NCBI GenBank assembly: GCA_035388225.1
Contig: DAOOPM010000008.1
Coordinates: 1 to 64,000 of the forward strand
DNA from: SB25 sp029560875
GTDB lineage: Bacteria > Bacteroidota > Bacteroidia > Bacteroidales > Tenuifilaceae
Length of the DNA: 64,000 bases
Reading direction: 5' to 3'
Position 1 is the first letter of the stretch. Each line of letters begins with the position of its first letter. Positions 25,267 through 34,839 of the stretch are shown here, piece after piece. The notes beneath the pieces were generated by a model. The model was not told where the DNA came from and did not search any database. It was given only the letters and a program-made list of their open reading frames with translations. Made by a program: the position numbers and the translations under genes.

Positions 25267-26622
25267 CTAGTATGGAATACCGTACTGTTTCATCTTGTTA
25301 TAAAGAGTTTTTCGGTCGATATCGAGTAACTCTGCGGCTTTGCTTTTGTTGTATCGGACTTTCTCCAGAGTTGCCATTATTAATTCGTACTCGGCTTTTT
25401 CCTTCATATCCTTAAGGTTTTCTACTTCGGGTTTTTTGAAGTCGGTTGAGGTGTGGTTTTCTTTGCGGATAATCTCAGAAGGGAGACTAACTAAAGAAAT
25501 CATTGAGCCTTGCTCAAGCAAAACTGCTCGGCGAATAACATTCTTTAATTCGCGAAGGTTTCCAGGCCAGCTGTAGTTCATCAGGATGTCCATTACATCA
25601 GAACTGAAGCCGTTTATAGTTTTACTTAACTCTCGGTTGGCTTGGTCGAGGAATGTTCTTGCAAATATCAGCAGGTCCGATTTTCGCTCGTGGAGCGGGG
25701 CAACTCGTATTGCGAATTCGTTTAGTCGGTGATAAAGGTCTTCGCGGAAGGTGCCGCGATTAACCATGTCGAGCAGATTCTCGTTTGTGGCAACAATAAT
25801 TCTTACGTCAACAGGAATTTCTTTACTGCTTCCAATTCGTTTTATTTTGCGTTCCTGTATTGCTCTTAGTAGGTTTACCTGAACGTCATAGGGTAGATTT
25901 CCAATTTCATCGAGGAAAAGGGTTCCTCCATTGGCCACCTCAAATTGACCAACCTTATCGGAAATTGCTCCTGTAAACGACCCTTTAATATGCCCGAAGA
26001 ATTCACTTGCCGCAAGTTCCTTGGGTAAAGCTCCGCAATCAATGGCTACAAATGGCTTGTTGGCTCGTTTGCTCTCGCGGTGAATTTGTCGGGCAATATA
26101 TTCTTTTCCTGTACCGCTATCGCCGTGAATAATAACAGATAAGTTGGTTGGTGCTACAATGCTGATGTATTTATTTACCTGCTGGCTGTAGTCACTATCT
26201 CCCTTAATAAAATTAAAGCCATCAGTTTGTGTTGATGTTTCGGTTTGTTTTGATTGGGAATCCGACGATGCCAATGCATTGTTAATGGCCGCTAAAATTT
26301 CATCGGGATTTATGGGTTTGGTAACATAATCGTAAGCACCCTGCTTAATGGCATTAACCGCAAGGCGGATATCGGCATACCCTGTCATTAGTATAACAAC
26401 GGTCGATTGTAATTTTCGCTTTGCTTCAACCAAAACATCCAATCCACTTTTCTCAGGTAACCTGTAATCCGACAGCACAACATCGTACTTATTTGCACGA
26501 ATTAGCCTGCTGGCCTCATCGAACGAGAAAGCCTCATTAACCTGATGCCCTTGCTTTGTAAGGTAGGTTTTAAGCATTAAACAAAAGGTGGAATCGTCGT
26601 CCACTACCAGAATCTTAGCCAT
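25267..26622 (-). CDS. Sigma-54-dependent response regulator (NtrC/ZraR type)
   Basis: 451 residues with the full NtrC layout: receiver (phosphoacceptor about D52 in VVLSDYRLP), AAA+ domain (~145-370) with GDSGTGKE, GSFTGA (Ala to Ser relative to GAFTGA), Walker B LFLDEIGN, and a C-terminal Fis-type HTH (YNKSKAAELLDIDRKTLYNK). It activates sigma-54 promoters on phosphorylation by a histidine kinase not present here. Divergent to the MFS exporter, with a 164-bp gap, so it may regulate that gene. Confidence 0.94.
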   Translation of the reverse strand: MAKILVVDDDSTFCLMLKTYLTKQGHQVNEAFSFDEASRLIRANKYDVVLSDYRLPEKSGLDVLVEAKRKLQSTVVILMTGYADIRLAVNAIKQGAYDYVTKPINPDEILAAINNALASSDSQSKQTETSTQTDGFNFIKGDSDYSQQVNKYISIVAPTNLSVIIHGDSGTGKEYIARQIHRESKRANKPFVAIDCGALPKELAASEFFGHIKGSFTGAISDKVGQFEVANGGTLFLDEIGNLPYDVQVNLLRAIQERKIKRIGSSKEIPVDVRIIVATNENLLDMVNRGTFREDLYHRLNEFAIRVAPLHERKSDLLIFARTFLDQANRELSKTINGFSSDVMDILMNYSWPGNLRELKNVIRRAVLLEQGSMISLVSLPSEIIRKENHTSTDFKKPEVENLKDMKEKAEYELIMATLEKVRYNKSKAAELLDIDRKTLYNKMKQYGIPY

Positions 26623-26764
26623 TTATTCCAACAAGTTGTAAAATCAATTGCTAAGGTAGATACTTTTTATAAAACATTCTGTGGTTTGTAATATTTTTTA
26701 ACCTGAATTAATTATTGGGAATATTATTGAGTCGAATTTCAAAAGTTATGACTTTTACAATTGT

Positions 26765-26772
26765 TACATTTG
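26765..26772 (+). promoter_or_regulatory. -7 element of MFS gene promoter
   Basis: TACATTTG, 15-22 bp before the start of the MFS gene. No clear TTTG at -33. No obvious sigma-54 GG-N10-GC pair was seen by eye. Confidence 0.45.
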
Positions 26773-26786
26773 CACCGCAAAATTGA

Positions 26787-28169
26787 ATGTATATGCAAAA
26801 GGATAGTGTAAGTAAGAGTTTGGTGTTGGTTTTAGTGATGATAACCTCGTTTATCACACCATTTATTGGTGCTGCAGTTAATTTGGCTTTGCCAAAAATT
26901 AGTGAAGATTTTGATTTGAATGCGGTAGAGATGAGTTGGGTGGCAATGTCGTACCTGCTATCCTCTGCAGTTTTTCTGGTGCCAATAGGTAAACTGGCCG
27001 ATATTGTTGGTCGTAAAAGAGTTTTCTTCTGGGGTAATATCTTACTTGTGATTAGTTCTGCACTTTGTGCATTATCTACCTCTGGAACATTATTAATTGT
27101 ATTTAGGGTTATTCAGGGAATAGGTAGTTCAATGGTTTTTGCTACAGGTATGGCGTTGGTAACATCTGTTTTTTCCCCCTCGGAGCGAGGGAAGGCTATA
27201 GGGTTAAATGTAACAGCTGTTTACATAGGCCTTTCGGCTGCTCCAATAATTGGCGGATTTCTTATCTCTTGGTTCGATTGGCATAGTTTATTCTATGTTC
27301 CAATTCTTATTGGTTTGCCCTCGGCAATAGCAACCCGTATTGCGATAAGGCACGAGTGGGCTGAGGCAAAGAACGAGGGTTTCGACTATTTGGGAACATT
27401 GATATACATACCAGCAATGACTGTTTTTATGTATGGCTTTTCACAACTTCCAGATATGTTGGCTGTTGGTTTAACTGCGTTAGGTTTGGCAGGATTAATT
27501 TGGTTTGTATGGGTTGAGTTAAATGTAAAATCGCCTGTTTTGGACATCAGCCTATTCAAAACAAATAAACTGTTTGCTTTTGCAAACTTAGCAGCACTAA
27601 TAAACTATGCAACAACATTTGCTGTAACTTTTGTTCTTAGCCTGTACTTGCAGTATATAAAAGGGTTAACCCCTCGCGAGGCTGGGATGATACTTGTCAC
27701 ACAGCCCATTGTTATGGCTGTTATGGCAACTTGGGCTGGTAAACTATCCGACAAAACCGACCCCCGAATTCTAGCATCTTTGGGAATGGGAATATCGGCA
27801 GTTGGGCTGCTTATGCTTGTGCCGTTGAACGCTAGCACATCAACTTTATATTTGATTGTAACCCTTGTGGTTTTAGGTTTGGGATTTGGGCTATTTTCCT
27901 CGCCTAATACCAATTCAATTATGGGTTCGGTGGACAAGCGCTTTTTAGGATTGGCCTCGGGAACTGTTGGTACAATGCGATTAACTGGTCAGATGTTAAG
28001 CATGGGTATTGCGGCATTAATAATTCAGGTTTATATAGGGAAAGATGCTATAAAGCCAAGCAATCATCAGCAGTTTATTTGGGCAATAGGGGCAATATTT
28101 GTTGTGTTTGCGGTGTTAAGTGTTGTGGGAATTTGGGCATCGCTTAAGAGGGGCAAGGCGAATGGATAG
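26787..28169 (+). CDS. MFS transporter, DHA2 (EmrB/QacA) family
   Basis: 460 residues with about 14 hydrophobic helices. Motif A appears as GKLADIVGRKRVF between helices 2 and 3, and motif C-like GFLIS-type glycine stretches follow (PIIGGFLISWFDWHSLFYV is typical of the family). Likely proton-driven export of drugs, toxins or metabolites. ATG at 26787 or 26793. It is divergent from a sigma-54 regulator and convergent with ispG, with a shared terminator. Confidence 0.93.
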   Translation: MYMQKDSVSKSLVLVLVMITSFITPFIGAAVNLALPKISEDFDLNAVEMSWVAMSYLLSSAVFLVPIGKLADIVGRKRVFFWGNILLVISSALCALSTSGTLLIVFRVIQGIGSSMVFATGMALVTSVFSPSERGKAIGLNVTAVYIGLSAAPIIGGFLISWFDWHSLFYVPILIGLPSAIATRIAIRHEWAEAKNEGFDYLGTLIYIPAMTVFMYGFSQLPDMLAVGLTALGLAGLIWFVWVELNVKSPVLDISLFKTNKLFAFANLAALINYATTFAVTFVLSLYLQYIKGLTPREAGMILVTQPIVMAVMATWAGKLSDKTDPRILASLGMGISAVGLLMLVPLNASTSTLYLIVTLVVLGLGFGLFSSPNTNSIMGSVDKRFLGLASGTVGTMRLTGQMLSMGIAALIIQVYIGKDAIKPSNHQQFIWAIGAIFVVFAVLSVVGIWASLKRGKANG

Positions 28170-28218
28170 TTTTTTAATTCTGTAAATATTTATTAGAGTT
28201 GATTGTAGGTAAATTAAA

Positions 28219-28244
28219 TAGCCCCGATATAAAACTCGGGGCTA
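28219..28244. terminator. Bidirectional terminator between MFS gene and ispG
   Basis: TAGCCCCGA/TCGGGGCTA 9-bp stem with an 8-nt loop, at 50 bp from the MFS stop and 21 bp from the ispG stop. Confidence 0.8.
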
Positions 28245-28265
28245 CTTAGTGTTTTAAAGAGAGAA

Positions 28266-30149
28266 TCACTCTTTCCAGTCGCCATTCTCCTTAATCACAT
28301 TGATAAGTTCCTCTATGGCATTCTCCTCAGGTATATTCTTTTTTACAACTTCTTTCCCTTTGTACAGTGTTATGCGACCAGGGCCAGCACCAACGTAACC
28401 GTAGTCGGCATCAGCCATTTCGCCAGGGCCATTCACAATACAACCCATAACGCCAATTTTCAGACCTTTTAGCTGCGCAGTGGTGGATTTTACCTTTTGA
28501 AGCGTTTGCTGTAGGTTGAATAGTGTTCGCCCACATCCTGGGCACGAGATGTACTCTGTTTTCGAAATTCGTGTGCGAGCGGCTTGCAGAATGGTAAATG
28601 CCGTGGAGCAAATATCGCTATCGGAAATTTTTGGTGCCGTAAGCATAACACCATCGCCCAAACCATCAATAAGTAAAGCCCCAAAATCTGATGCCGATTT
28701 TAGTTGAAGATTTTCCTTGTCGTCATCGGAGTACTCCCTGTGCACAATTACAGGTAGTTTTATTCCATTTTCAATAAGTTTTATAAATGCCGCACGCTGT
28801 TCTGCAAATCCATTGCTATTGTTTGTGCTTAAAATGATTGTTGCATTTATTTTCTTAAGCAATTCTATATTGGCAGTATTATTTAAATCGGAGTAGTCTA
28901 ATTTTATCAATTGATAGTTTTTATTAACTCCTTGTTTTAAACTTTCAATTGATATGATACTGGAACTCTGAATAATTGGTAGTTGTTCTGCATTGATTGA
29001 TGTTTCAATCTGTGTATCACCTACAAAGAAATAATCAGCTGCAACATCCTTTCTTTCCCATCTATTGCTTTGTGTATTCAGAAACCATCCCCAGTTATTA
29101 AGTGTTTTCTCGTTGAAAATGGTTTGATTGCTAATATTCGCAATAACGATAGGTGGATTGTTTGCCCCAATATTTCCTGCGGAAATGGTTTCTCTGCGGT
29201 TGTATTCAAATGGATTGTATGGTAGTTCTTTAATATCTTCAATTGCTGGGTTGGATTTGCGGTTGTTGTAATACTCCACCAGTTTTTTTGCAACGGGTAT
29301 CTCATATTCAGGCTCCTCAGTGAGCGATACGCGGATTGTATCGCCAATGCCATCGGCAAGCAGAGTGCCAATGCCTACGGCCGATTTTATACGACCATCC
29401 TCGCCATCGCCGGCCTCGGTTACGCCAAGGTGTAGGGGGTAGTGCATACCTTCGGCATCCATCCTGTTTATAAGCAAACGTACTGCATACACCATTACCC
29501 TTGTGTTGCTCGATTTCATCGATATTACGATGTCATCAAACTTTAACTTCCTGCAAATCCGCAAGAATTCAAGCGCCGATTCAACCATTCCATCGGGGGT
29601 ATCGCCATATCGGCTCATAATTCTATCAGAAAGAGAACCGTGGTTAACTCCAATTCGCATTACAACTCCACGTTCCTTGCAAAGGCTAATAAGAGGTATA
29701 AGTTTTTCCTCAATTTTTGCAAGTTCAACTGCATACTCTTCGTTGGTGTAGTTTACGTTTTCGAATTTGGCCCTGGAATCAACAAAGTTGCCTGGGTTTA
29801 TTCTAACTTTATCAACGTGTTTGGCGGCTTCAATAGCAGCCGAAGGGTTGAAGTGAATATCGGCTACTAATGGGATATTATATCCTCTTTTTATAAGTTC
29901 CTTTTTGATATTCTCCAGATTGGAAGCTTCCTTAACTCCTTGTGTAGTAATTCGGACATATTCAGCACCAGCTTCAAAAGCACGAATACACTGCTCGGCA
30001 GTTGCAATGGTATCGTTGGTGTTGGTGGTGGTCATTGTTTGAACCCTAATTGGATTGCTACCTCCAAGGGGTGTTCCTCCAACGTTAACCTCAATTGTTT
30101 TTCGCCTTGCAAAGTCGTTTAGTGATATCCAGTATTTATTGTTAGCCAT
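28266..30149 (-). CDS. ispG: (E)-4-hydroxy-3-methylbut-2-enyl-diphosphate synthase, long form
   Basis: Penultimate step of the non-mevalonate (MEP) isoprenoid pathway; a [4Fe-4S] enzyme. 627 residues, against ~370 in E. coli: the extra ~240 residues between the TIM barrel and the Fe-S domain are the insertion found in Bacteroidota, chlamydiae and plants. Barrel: VQTMTTTNTNDT, VRITTQGVKEA, LVADIHFNPSAA, VRINPGNF. Cluster ligands in CPGCGRTLFNLQ and MGCIVNGPGEM. The inserted domain (~310-500) is low in conservation. Confidence 0.97.
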   Translation of the reverse strand: MANNKYWISLNDFARRKTIEVNVGGTPLGGSNPIRVQTMTTTNTNDTIATAEQCIRAFEAGAEYVRITTQGVKEASNLENIKKELIKRGYNIPLVADIHFNPSAAIEAAKHVDKVRINPGNFVDSRAKFENVNYTNEEYAVELAKIEEKLIPLISLCKERGVVMRIGVNHGSLSDRIMSRYGDTPDGMVESALEFLRICRKLKFDDIVISMKSSNTRVMVYAVRLLINRMDAEGMHYPLHLGVTEAGDGEDGRIKSAVGIGTLLADGIGDTIRVSLTEEPEYEIPVAKKLVEYYNNRKSNPAIEDIKELPYNPFEYNRRETISAGNIGANNPPIVIANISNQTIFNEKTLNNWGWFLNTQSNRWERKDVAADYFFVGDTQIETSINAEQLPIIQSSSIISIESLKQGVNKNYQLIKLDYSDLNNTANIELLKKINATIILSTNNSNGFAEQRAAFIKLIENGIKLPVIVHREYSDDDKENLQLKSASDFGALLIDGLGDGVMLTAPKISDSDICSTAFTILQAARTRISKTEYISCPGCGRTLFNLQQTLQKVKSTTAQLKGLKIGVMGCIVNGPGEMADADYGYVGAGPGRITLYKGKEVVKKNIPEENAIEELINVIKENGDWKE

Positions 30150-30218
30150 TGCTTGCTAAATTTTATGCAAAGAAAAGTAATTTAGGCGATTATGCCGGCG
30201 GTTTTTCGAAAATATCTT

Positions 30219-32519
30219 CTAGTTCTCAACCAACTTTAGGTTGGCATATTTAAGTAGAAGATTTTTTTGTCCAGCAACATCAAATGAAACTGTTGCTTTC
30301 TTGTTTGGCCCTTCGCCTTCAATTGCTAAAATTCTTCCTTGTCCAAATTTTTCGTGATACACGTTCATTCCCTCCTTAAATGCATCGGGGAGGACAGTCT
30401 TTAGGTTTCCTTTAGGAGTAGAAGGTGCTGCCGCGGTCGTTTTTTGCTGAAATCCACCACTGGAGAATGTGTTTGTTTTCGAGGGTTGATTTAGCCGTGC
30501 AAAGGGATTAATCTTTTCGGTTTGTGTTCCTCTAAACACATTGGAAATATCGGCCGATGATTCCACGTATTGCTGGTCAATTTCATTGATAAATCGGCTT
30601 GGAGTACAGTTGTTTGGTGTTCCCCATTTGTATCGGGTTTGAGCGTACGAAATGGTAACTTTTTTTGCAGCACGAGTAATGGCAACATAAAACAATCTGC
30701 GTTCTTCCTCCAAATCGTCTGTAGATTGAGTTGTGATGCTCGACGGGAATAGATTTTCCTCCAAACCCGTTAGGAAAACATAATCGAACTCCAAACCTTT
30801 TGAGGAGTGGATTGTCATAACGCTAACCTTATCGCGGTCGTCTGGGTTATCGGTATCCAAATCGCTTAGCAACGCAACATTTTCTAAGTAATCAACCAAT
30901 GTTACGGTGCCTTCTTCACCTTCCTCCTTGCGGGAATCTATAAATTCGCGAATACCGTTTATTAACTCCTCAATGTTTTGTAGGCGTGAAATACCCTCGG
31001 GCGATTTGTCTAACTTCAAATCATTCAGGATTCCAGAGCCATTCGCAATTGCATAGGCTGTTTCGTAAGCATCAGCGCTGTAAATCATAGCCTGATATCT
31101 ACCGACTAACCCAGCAAAGTCCATCAGTTTCTTAACGGTTGGGCCTTTGATTCCGCTATTAACCGAGGGTAGTTTCTGAATAGCATTCCAAAGGCTAATC
31201 CCATTATGATTAGCAAGTTCGGTCAGATGTTGCATAGTGGTATCGCCAATTCCGCGGGCAGGATAATTTACGATACGTCGCAACGCTTCATCATCATTAG
31301 GGTTTACTGCTAGCCTAAAGTAAGCAAGCAAATCCTTAATTTCCTTACGCTGATAGAACGATAAACTCCCATAAACTTTGTAGGGAATGTTGCGTTTGCG
31401 CAGGGTTTCCTCAAAAATACGCGATTGAGCATTGGTTCGGTAAAGAATAGCAATATCGCTGTATTTGCAGTGGTTTTGCTGAACTATATTAATGATTTCT
31501 GATGCAACAAGAAATCCTTCCTCCTGGTCGGTGTATGATTGTAGAAGTTTTACCTTTTCACCAACATCGTTGGCGGAGTATGCAACTTTTTTAATCTGTT
31601 TCTGATTTTTCTCAATTACGCTGTTTGCAGCGTTAACAATGGTTTGAGTGGAGCGGTAGTTTTGCTCCAGTTTAAACAGCTTGTAGTCCTGATAATCGTT
31701 ACGGAAATTTAGGATATTCTCAATTTTTGCACCTCGGAACGAGTAAATACTTTGAGCATCGTCGCCAACTACGCACACATTTCTGTGGTTTGTTGCCAGT
31801 TTTTTCACAATCATGTACTGCGAAAGGTTGGTATCCTGGTACTCATCAACCAAAATATACCTGAAGCGTCGCTGGTAATGCTCCAGTACATCTGGGAAAT
31901 CTCGGAATAGTATGTTTACATTCAGCAGTAAATCATCAAAATCCATTGCTGAAGCCTTATAGCAACGCTGAGCGTATAGAGTATAAATTTTGTTTATTTC
32001 GGATTTGCGGCTCTTCGCATCCTGTGCAAGAATATTGCTATTGCTTGAGTATGCTTGAGGTGTAACAAGATTATTTTTTGCGGATGATATTCTACTTAAC
32101 ACCTCGCTGGCTTTGTAAACCTGAGGGTCGAGTTTTAATTCTTTAATTATTTGGTTGATAAGGTTTTTTGAATCGGTCGTGTCGTATATGGTAAAAGTCT
32201 TTACAAAGCCTAGTTTTTCAGCTTCGTTACGAAGAATCTTGGCGAATATTGAGTGAAAAGTACCCATCCATAGTTTTGAGGCTTCCTTTTCGCCAACAAT
32301 TCTACCAATACGTTCCTTCATCTCCTTGGCTGCCTTATTGGTAAAAGTAAGAGCAAGGATTGACCAAGGCGGAACTCCTTGGGTTAGCAAATGTGCAATT
32401 CTAAATGTAAGTACGCGAGTTTTCCCCGAACCTGCCGAAGCAATAACCAAACTAGGCCCCTCGGTAGTTGTAACCGCTTGACGTTGAACTTCGCTCAACT
32501 CGTTTAAATAATCCTGCAT
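30219..32519 (-). CDS. UvrD/PcrA-type ATP-dependent DNA helicase
   Basis: Superfamily 1A 3'-5' helicase for repair and clearing of replication conflicts. 766 residues. Motifs: Q (LNELSEVQRQAV), I (ASAGSGKTRVL), Ia (LALTFTNKAAKEMKER), II (VDEYQDTN), III (VVGDDAQSIYSFRG), IV (FKLEQNYRST), V (VMTIHSSKGLEFDYVF), VI (ERRLFYVAITRA). The C-terminal ~70 residues form the tudor-like PcrA domain (YHEKFGQGRILAIEGEGPNKKATVSF). Transcribed alone; the closest named homologue is PcrA. Confidence 0.96.
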   Translation of the reverse strand: MQDYLNELSEVQRQAVTTTEGPSLVIASAGSGKTRVLTFRIAHLLTQGVPPWSILALTFTNKAAKEMKERIGRIVGEKEASKLWMGTFHSIFAKILRNEAEKLGFVKTFTIYDTTDSKNLINQIIKELKLDPQVYKASEVLSRISSAKNNLVTPQAYSSNSNILAQDAKSRKSEINKIYTLYAQRCYKASAMDFDDLLLNVNILFRDFPDVLEHYQRRFRYILVDEYQDTNLSQYMIVKKLATNHRNVCVVGDDAQSIYSFRGAKIENILNFRNDYQDYKLFKLEQNYRSTQTIVNAANSVIEKNQKQIKKVAYSANDVGEKVKLLQSYTDQEEGFLVASEIINIVQQNHCKYSDIAILYRTNAQSRIFEETLRKRNIPYKVYGSLSFYQRKEIKDLLAYFRLAVNPNDDEALRRIVNYPARGIGDTTMQHLTELANHNGISLWNAIQKLPSVNSGIKGPTVKKLMDFAGLVGRYQAMIYSADAYETAYAIANGSGILNDLKLDKSPEGISRLQNIEELINGIREFIDSRKEEGEEGTVTLVDYLENVALLSDLDTDNPDDRDKVSVMTIHSSKGLEFDYVFLTGLEENLFPSSITTQSTDDLEEERRLFYVAITRAAKKVTISYAQTRYKWGTPNNCTPSRFINEIDQQYVESSADISNVFRGTQTEKINPFARLNQPSKTNTFSSGGFQQKTTAAAPSTPKGNLKTVLPDAFKEGMNVYHEKFGQGRILAIEGEGPNKKATVSFDVAGQKNLLLKYANLKLVEN

Positions 32520-32878
32520 TGTAAATTTGATTTCAGATGCTAGACATTAGACGCTAGACACAAAGAAGGAGATTGTATAAATTCTAATCTGAAATCTTCT
32601 GTCTGAAATCTTCTGTCTGAATTCTGCCACAAAAGTATACCACTACATTAAGTATTACAAAAATAGAGCTGTATTGTTATTAACATTAAATCAGAATAGA
32701 ATGATAATAATTTGGAGTGATGGAGTAATGGACTGCTATGTTGTCTCAAATATTACTCCACCAATCCGTTTTTCCAATACTTCGACAGTGTTCTTATCAT
32801 AAATTCCATCAAATCATCTAGTCGCAAAACAACAATCTCGTAATATTTCGTTAATATTGTAGTCCATTTTTATAAACA
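32520..32878. other. 359-bp intergenic region with repeats
   Basis: AT-rich divergent region between the helicase gene and the T9SS cargo gene. It contains TAGACATTAGACGCTAGAC (32540-32558), a tandem run of TCTGAAATCTTCTG (next entry) and no ORF of note. No convincing TAnnTTTG promoter could be placed for either gene. Confidence 0.7.
32588..32626. repeat. Tandem repeat TCTGAAATCTTCTG
   Basis: Two perfect 14-bp units (32588-32601 and 32602-32615) and a partial third (TCTGAATTCTG). Shares words with the repeat at 8864-8897. Confidence 0.8.
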
Positions 32879-34273
32879 ATGCAACGATTGAATTATAGAC
32901 ATATTCTGGTTTTGCCACTCCTTTTGTGGTCGATAAGTTCATTTGCGCAGTTAACTGCCCCTGGGCGTAATTGGGCCGATTTAACCAAGTACGTAATAAA
33001 TCCTACAAAGCAGGATTCAATTTTTACTTTCTTCGGAAATACAGGCACATTAAAAGCACAGCATACTACATCGAATTTATCAACTTTTAATTGGTATAAG
33101 TACAATCCAAACGTAACTGTTCCTGCAAATAGATTCGAACTATACCATACAGAAACAAATCAGGTTTCTTCTGAAATAACTAATCTTGCAGAAGGTGGCT
33201 ATAGGGTTGTTGTTACTGATAACACTGATTCTATAGAAATCTTTACGGCCTGGGTATTTACCGATAATGTTGTTTTAAGTAGGGTTGATGCCGATAGTCA
33301 ATGTCAGTTCTTGATATTAACTGCAGTTTCATCTCCCGTTTCGTACAATATTGAATACGATAGGTTTGTTTACTACGATTTGTCGAGGGTTAACTCGCAT
33401 CCTGAGAATAATACATACGGAAAAGGATACTTTAAACAGGTAGAGTGGGAGGCGTCGGAATCGAGAGTTGAATTTTCGCAAAGTGGAACACTAAGACAAA
33501 CCATACAGAATCCCGCGCCGCTTTATAACTCAACGTATACCGTAGAGATAACAAATATTTTTGGAAGAGTATTAACCCTTCAAACTCCAACTATTAATGC
33601 TATTGCTGCTAAAGCGATTCAGAAAGTGCAGGTTAATAATGATGGGGCTTGGGCCGATTACAATAGTAACTCCAGTGATGGTTATGAGGCACTGCTTGAG
33701 TTGAGAATGGAAAGTTCCTCCGTTAACTGCGATTCCTTATACTGGTTTTTGCTGAGACAGAAATCGAGTTTAGACTACGATTATAATACTATTTGGCGCG
33801 ATAGTTCCTTGTTTGCCAACAGAGTTGAGTCATTTCCACCTAAGGATTTGTTGCGACCAGCTTATTTTAAGGTGAAACATTTGGTGGTTAATACAAGTTC
33901 CGGTTGCAAGGATTCGGTAGAACTTGAGGTGAAAGTTGATTCAGCAAAGATTAGCCCCGAAGCAATACCAAATGTGTTCTCACCCGATGGCGATGGTACA
34001 AACAGCACATTCAAATTTATAGAGCCCGAAAAGAATATCAAATCGATACAATCTTTTAGCATTAAGATTTTTACTCGCTCAGGCCGATTGGTTTATGAGC
34101 ACTCTGGTAACCCAAGGGAGTGGGATGGTTGGGATGGAAAAGTTAAAGGTACTGGAGCCATTGCCTCCGATGGTGTTTACTTCTTTATTATTGAGGCTAA
34201 AGGTTGGGATGGACGGGAGTTTGACTATGGCCCTTATAAAGGGTTCTTACATTTGTTTGGAAGTAAAAAGTAA
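32879..34273 (+). CDS. Secreted protein with type-B T9SS C-terminal sorting domain
   Basis: Probably a surface or secreted protein exported by Sec and then the type IX system. 464 residues: signal peptide (MQRLNYRHILVLPLLLWSIS, cleavage near SSFAQ, ~residue 23), a beta-rich middle with no recognised domain, and ~100 C-terminal residues of the gliding-motility/CHU_C class: NVFSPDGDGTNSTFKF, IKIFTRSGRLVYEHSG, WDGWDGKVKG, ASDGVYFFII. Type-B cargo often relies on PorP/SprF-type partners, which are not adjacent here. The function of the passenger is unknown. Confidence 0.88.
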   Translation: MQRLNYRHILVLPLLLWSISSFAQLTAPGRNWADLTKYVINPTKQDSIFTFFGNTGTLKAQHTTSNLSTFNWYKYNPNVTVPANRFELYHTETNQVSSEITNLAEGGYRVVVTDNTDSIEIFTAWVFTDNVVLSRVDADSQCQFLILTAVSSPVSYNIEYDRFVYYDLSRVNSHPENNTYGKGYFKQVEWEASESRVEFSQSGTLRQTIQNPAPLYNSTYTVEITNIFGRVLTLQTPTINAIAAKAIQKVQVNNDGAWADYNSNSSDGYEALLELRMESSSVNCDSLYWFLLRQKSSLDYDYNTIWRDSSLFANRVESFPPKDLLRPAYFKVKHLVVNTSSGCKDSVELEVKVDSAKISPEAIPNVFSPDGDGTNSTFKFIEPEKNIKSIQSFSIKIFTRSGRLVYEHSGNPREWDGWDGKVKGTGAIASDGVYFFIIEAKGWDGREFDYGPYKGFLHLFGSKK

Positions 34274-34281
34274 CCGATAAT

Positions 34282-34312
34282 AAAAAACGCTGATTTTGAA
34301 GTCAGCGTTTTT
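34282..34312. terminator. Bidirectional terminator
   Basis: AAAAACGCTGA/TCAGCGTTTTT, an 11-bp stem with an 8-nt loop and T-runs on both strands, between the convergent T9SS cargo and cyclophilin genes. Confidence 0.93.
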
Positions 34313-34337
34313 AGTTTGAAATAATGTGGGAGTAATA

Positions 34338-34796
34338 CTACTCTTCAACAATAACTATCTTATCAATTTTGTCACCAGCCCGAATTTCGTCAATTACCTC
34401 AAGTCCTTCGTAAACTTTACCAAAGCACGTATGCTGACGGTCTAGGTGTTGAGTATTTTGTCTGCCGTGGCAAATGAAAAACTGAGAACCACCTGTATTG
34501 CGCCCTGCATGAGCCATTGATAGAACACCACGGTCGTGATATTGGTTTCCTCCAGTTAACTCGCAGTCAATTTTATAGCCAGGACCACCTGTTCCTACTC
34601 TAGGGTCTTTCATATCCTTTGAGAAAGGGCAACCACCCTGAATTACAAAATTTGGAATTACGCGGTGAAATGCTAGTCCATTATAGAAGCCCGATTCTGC
34701 AAGTTTTACAAAGTTAGCCACGGTATTAGGTGCATCTTCCTCGTAGAATTTAATTCTCATAACACCTTTTGGGGTGTGAATTTCTGCTATTTTCAT
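34338..34796 (-). CDS. Peptidyl-prolyl cis-trans isomerase, cyclophilin type
   Basis: 152-residue single-domain cyclophilin with no signal peptide, so probably cytoplasmic. Catalytic features: FHRVIPNFVIQGG (Arg and Phe), GSQFFICHG (Gln/Phe pair of the pocket), and HLDRQHTCFGKVYEGLEVID. The usual Trp of cyclophilin A is replaced by His in the HLDRQHT segment, as in many bacterial members. Next to the DUF362 gene on the same strand (43 bp). Confidence 0.94.
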   Translation of the reverse strand: MKIAEIHTPKGVMRIKFYEEDAPNTVANFVKLAESGFYNGLAFHRVIPNFVIQGGCPFSKDMKDPRVGTGGPGYKIDCELTGGNQYHDRGVLSMAHAGRNTGGSQFFICHGRQNTQHLDRQHTCFGKVYEGLEVIDEIRAGDKIDKIVIVEE

Positions 34797-34839
34797 TGTT
34801 GTGTATTTAGTTTTTGCAAAGTTAGCTATTTTGATAAAA

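Noticed and set aside
30219..32519. Helicase as part of an anti-phage system
   Set aside because: Length, full set of motifs and the tudor-like C-terminus fit housekeeping PcrA; no defence partner is near.
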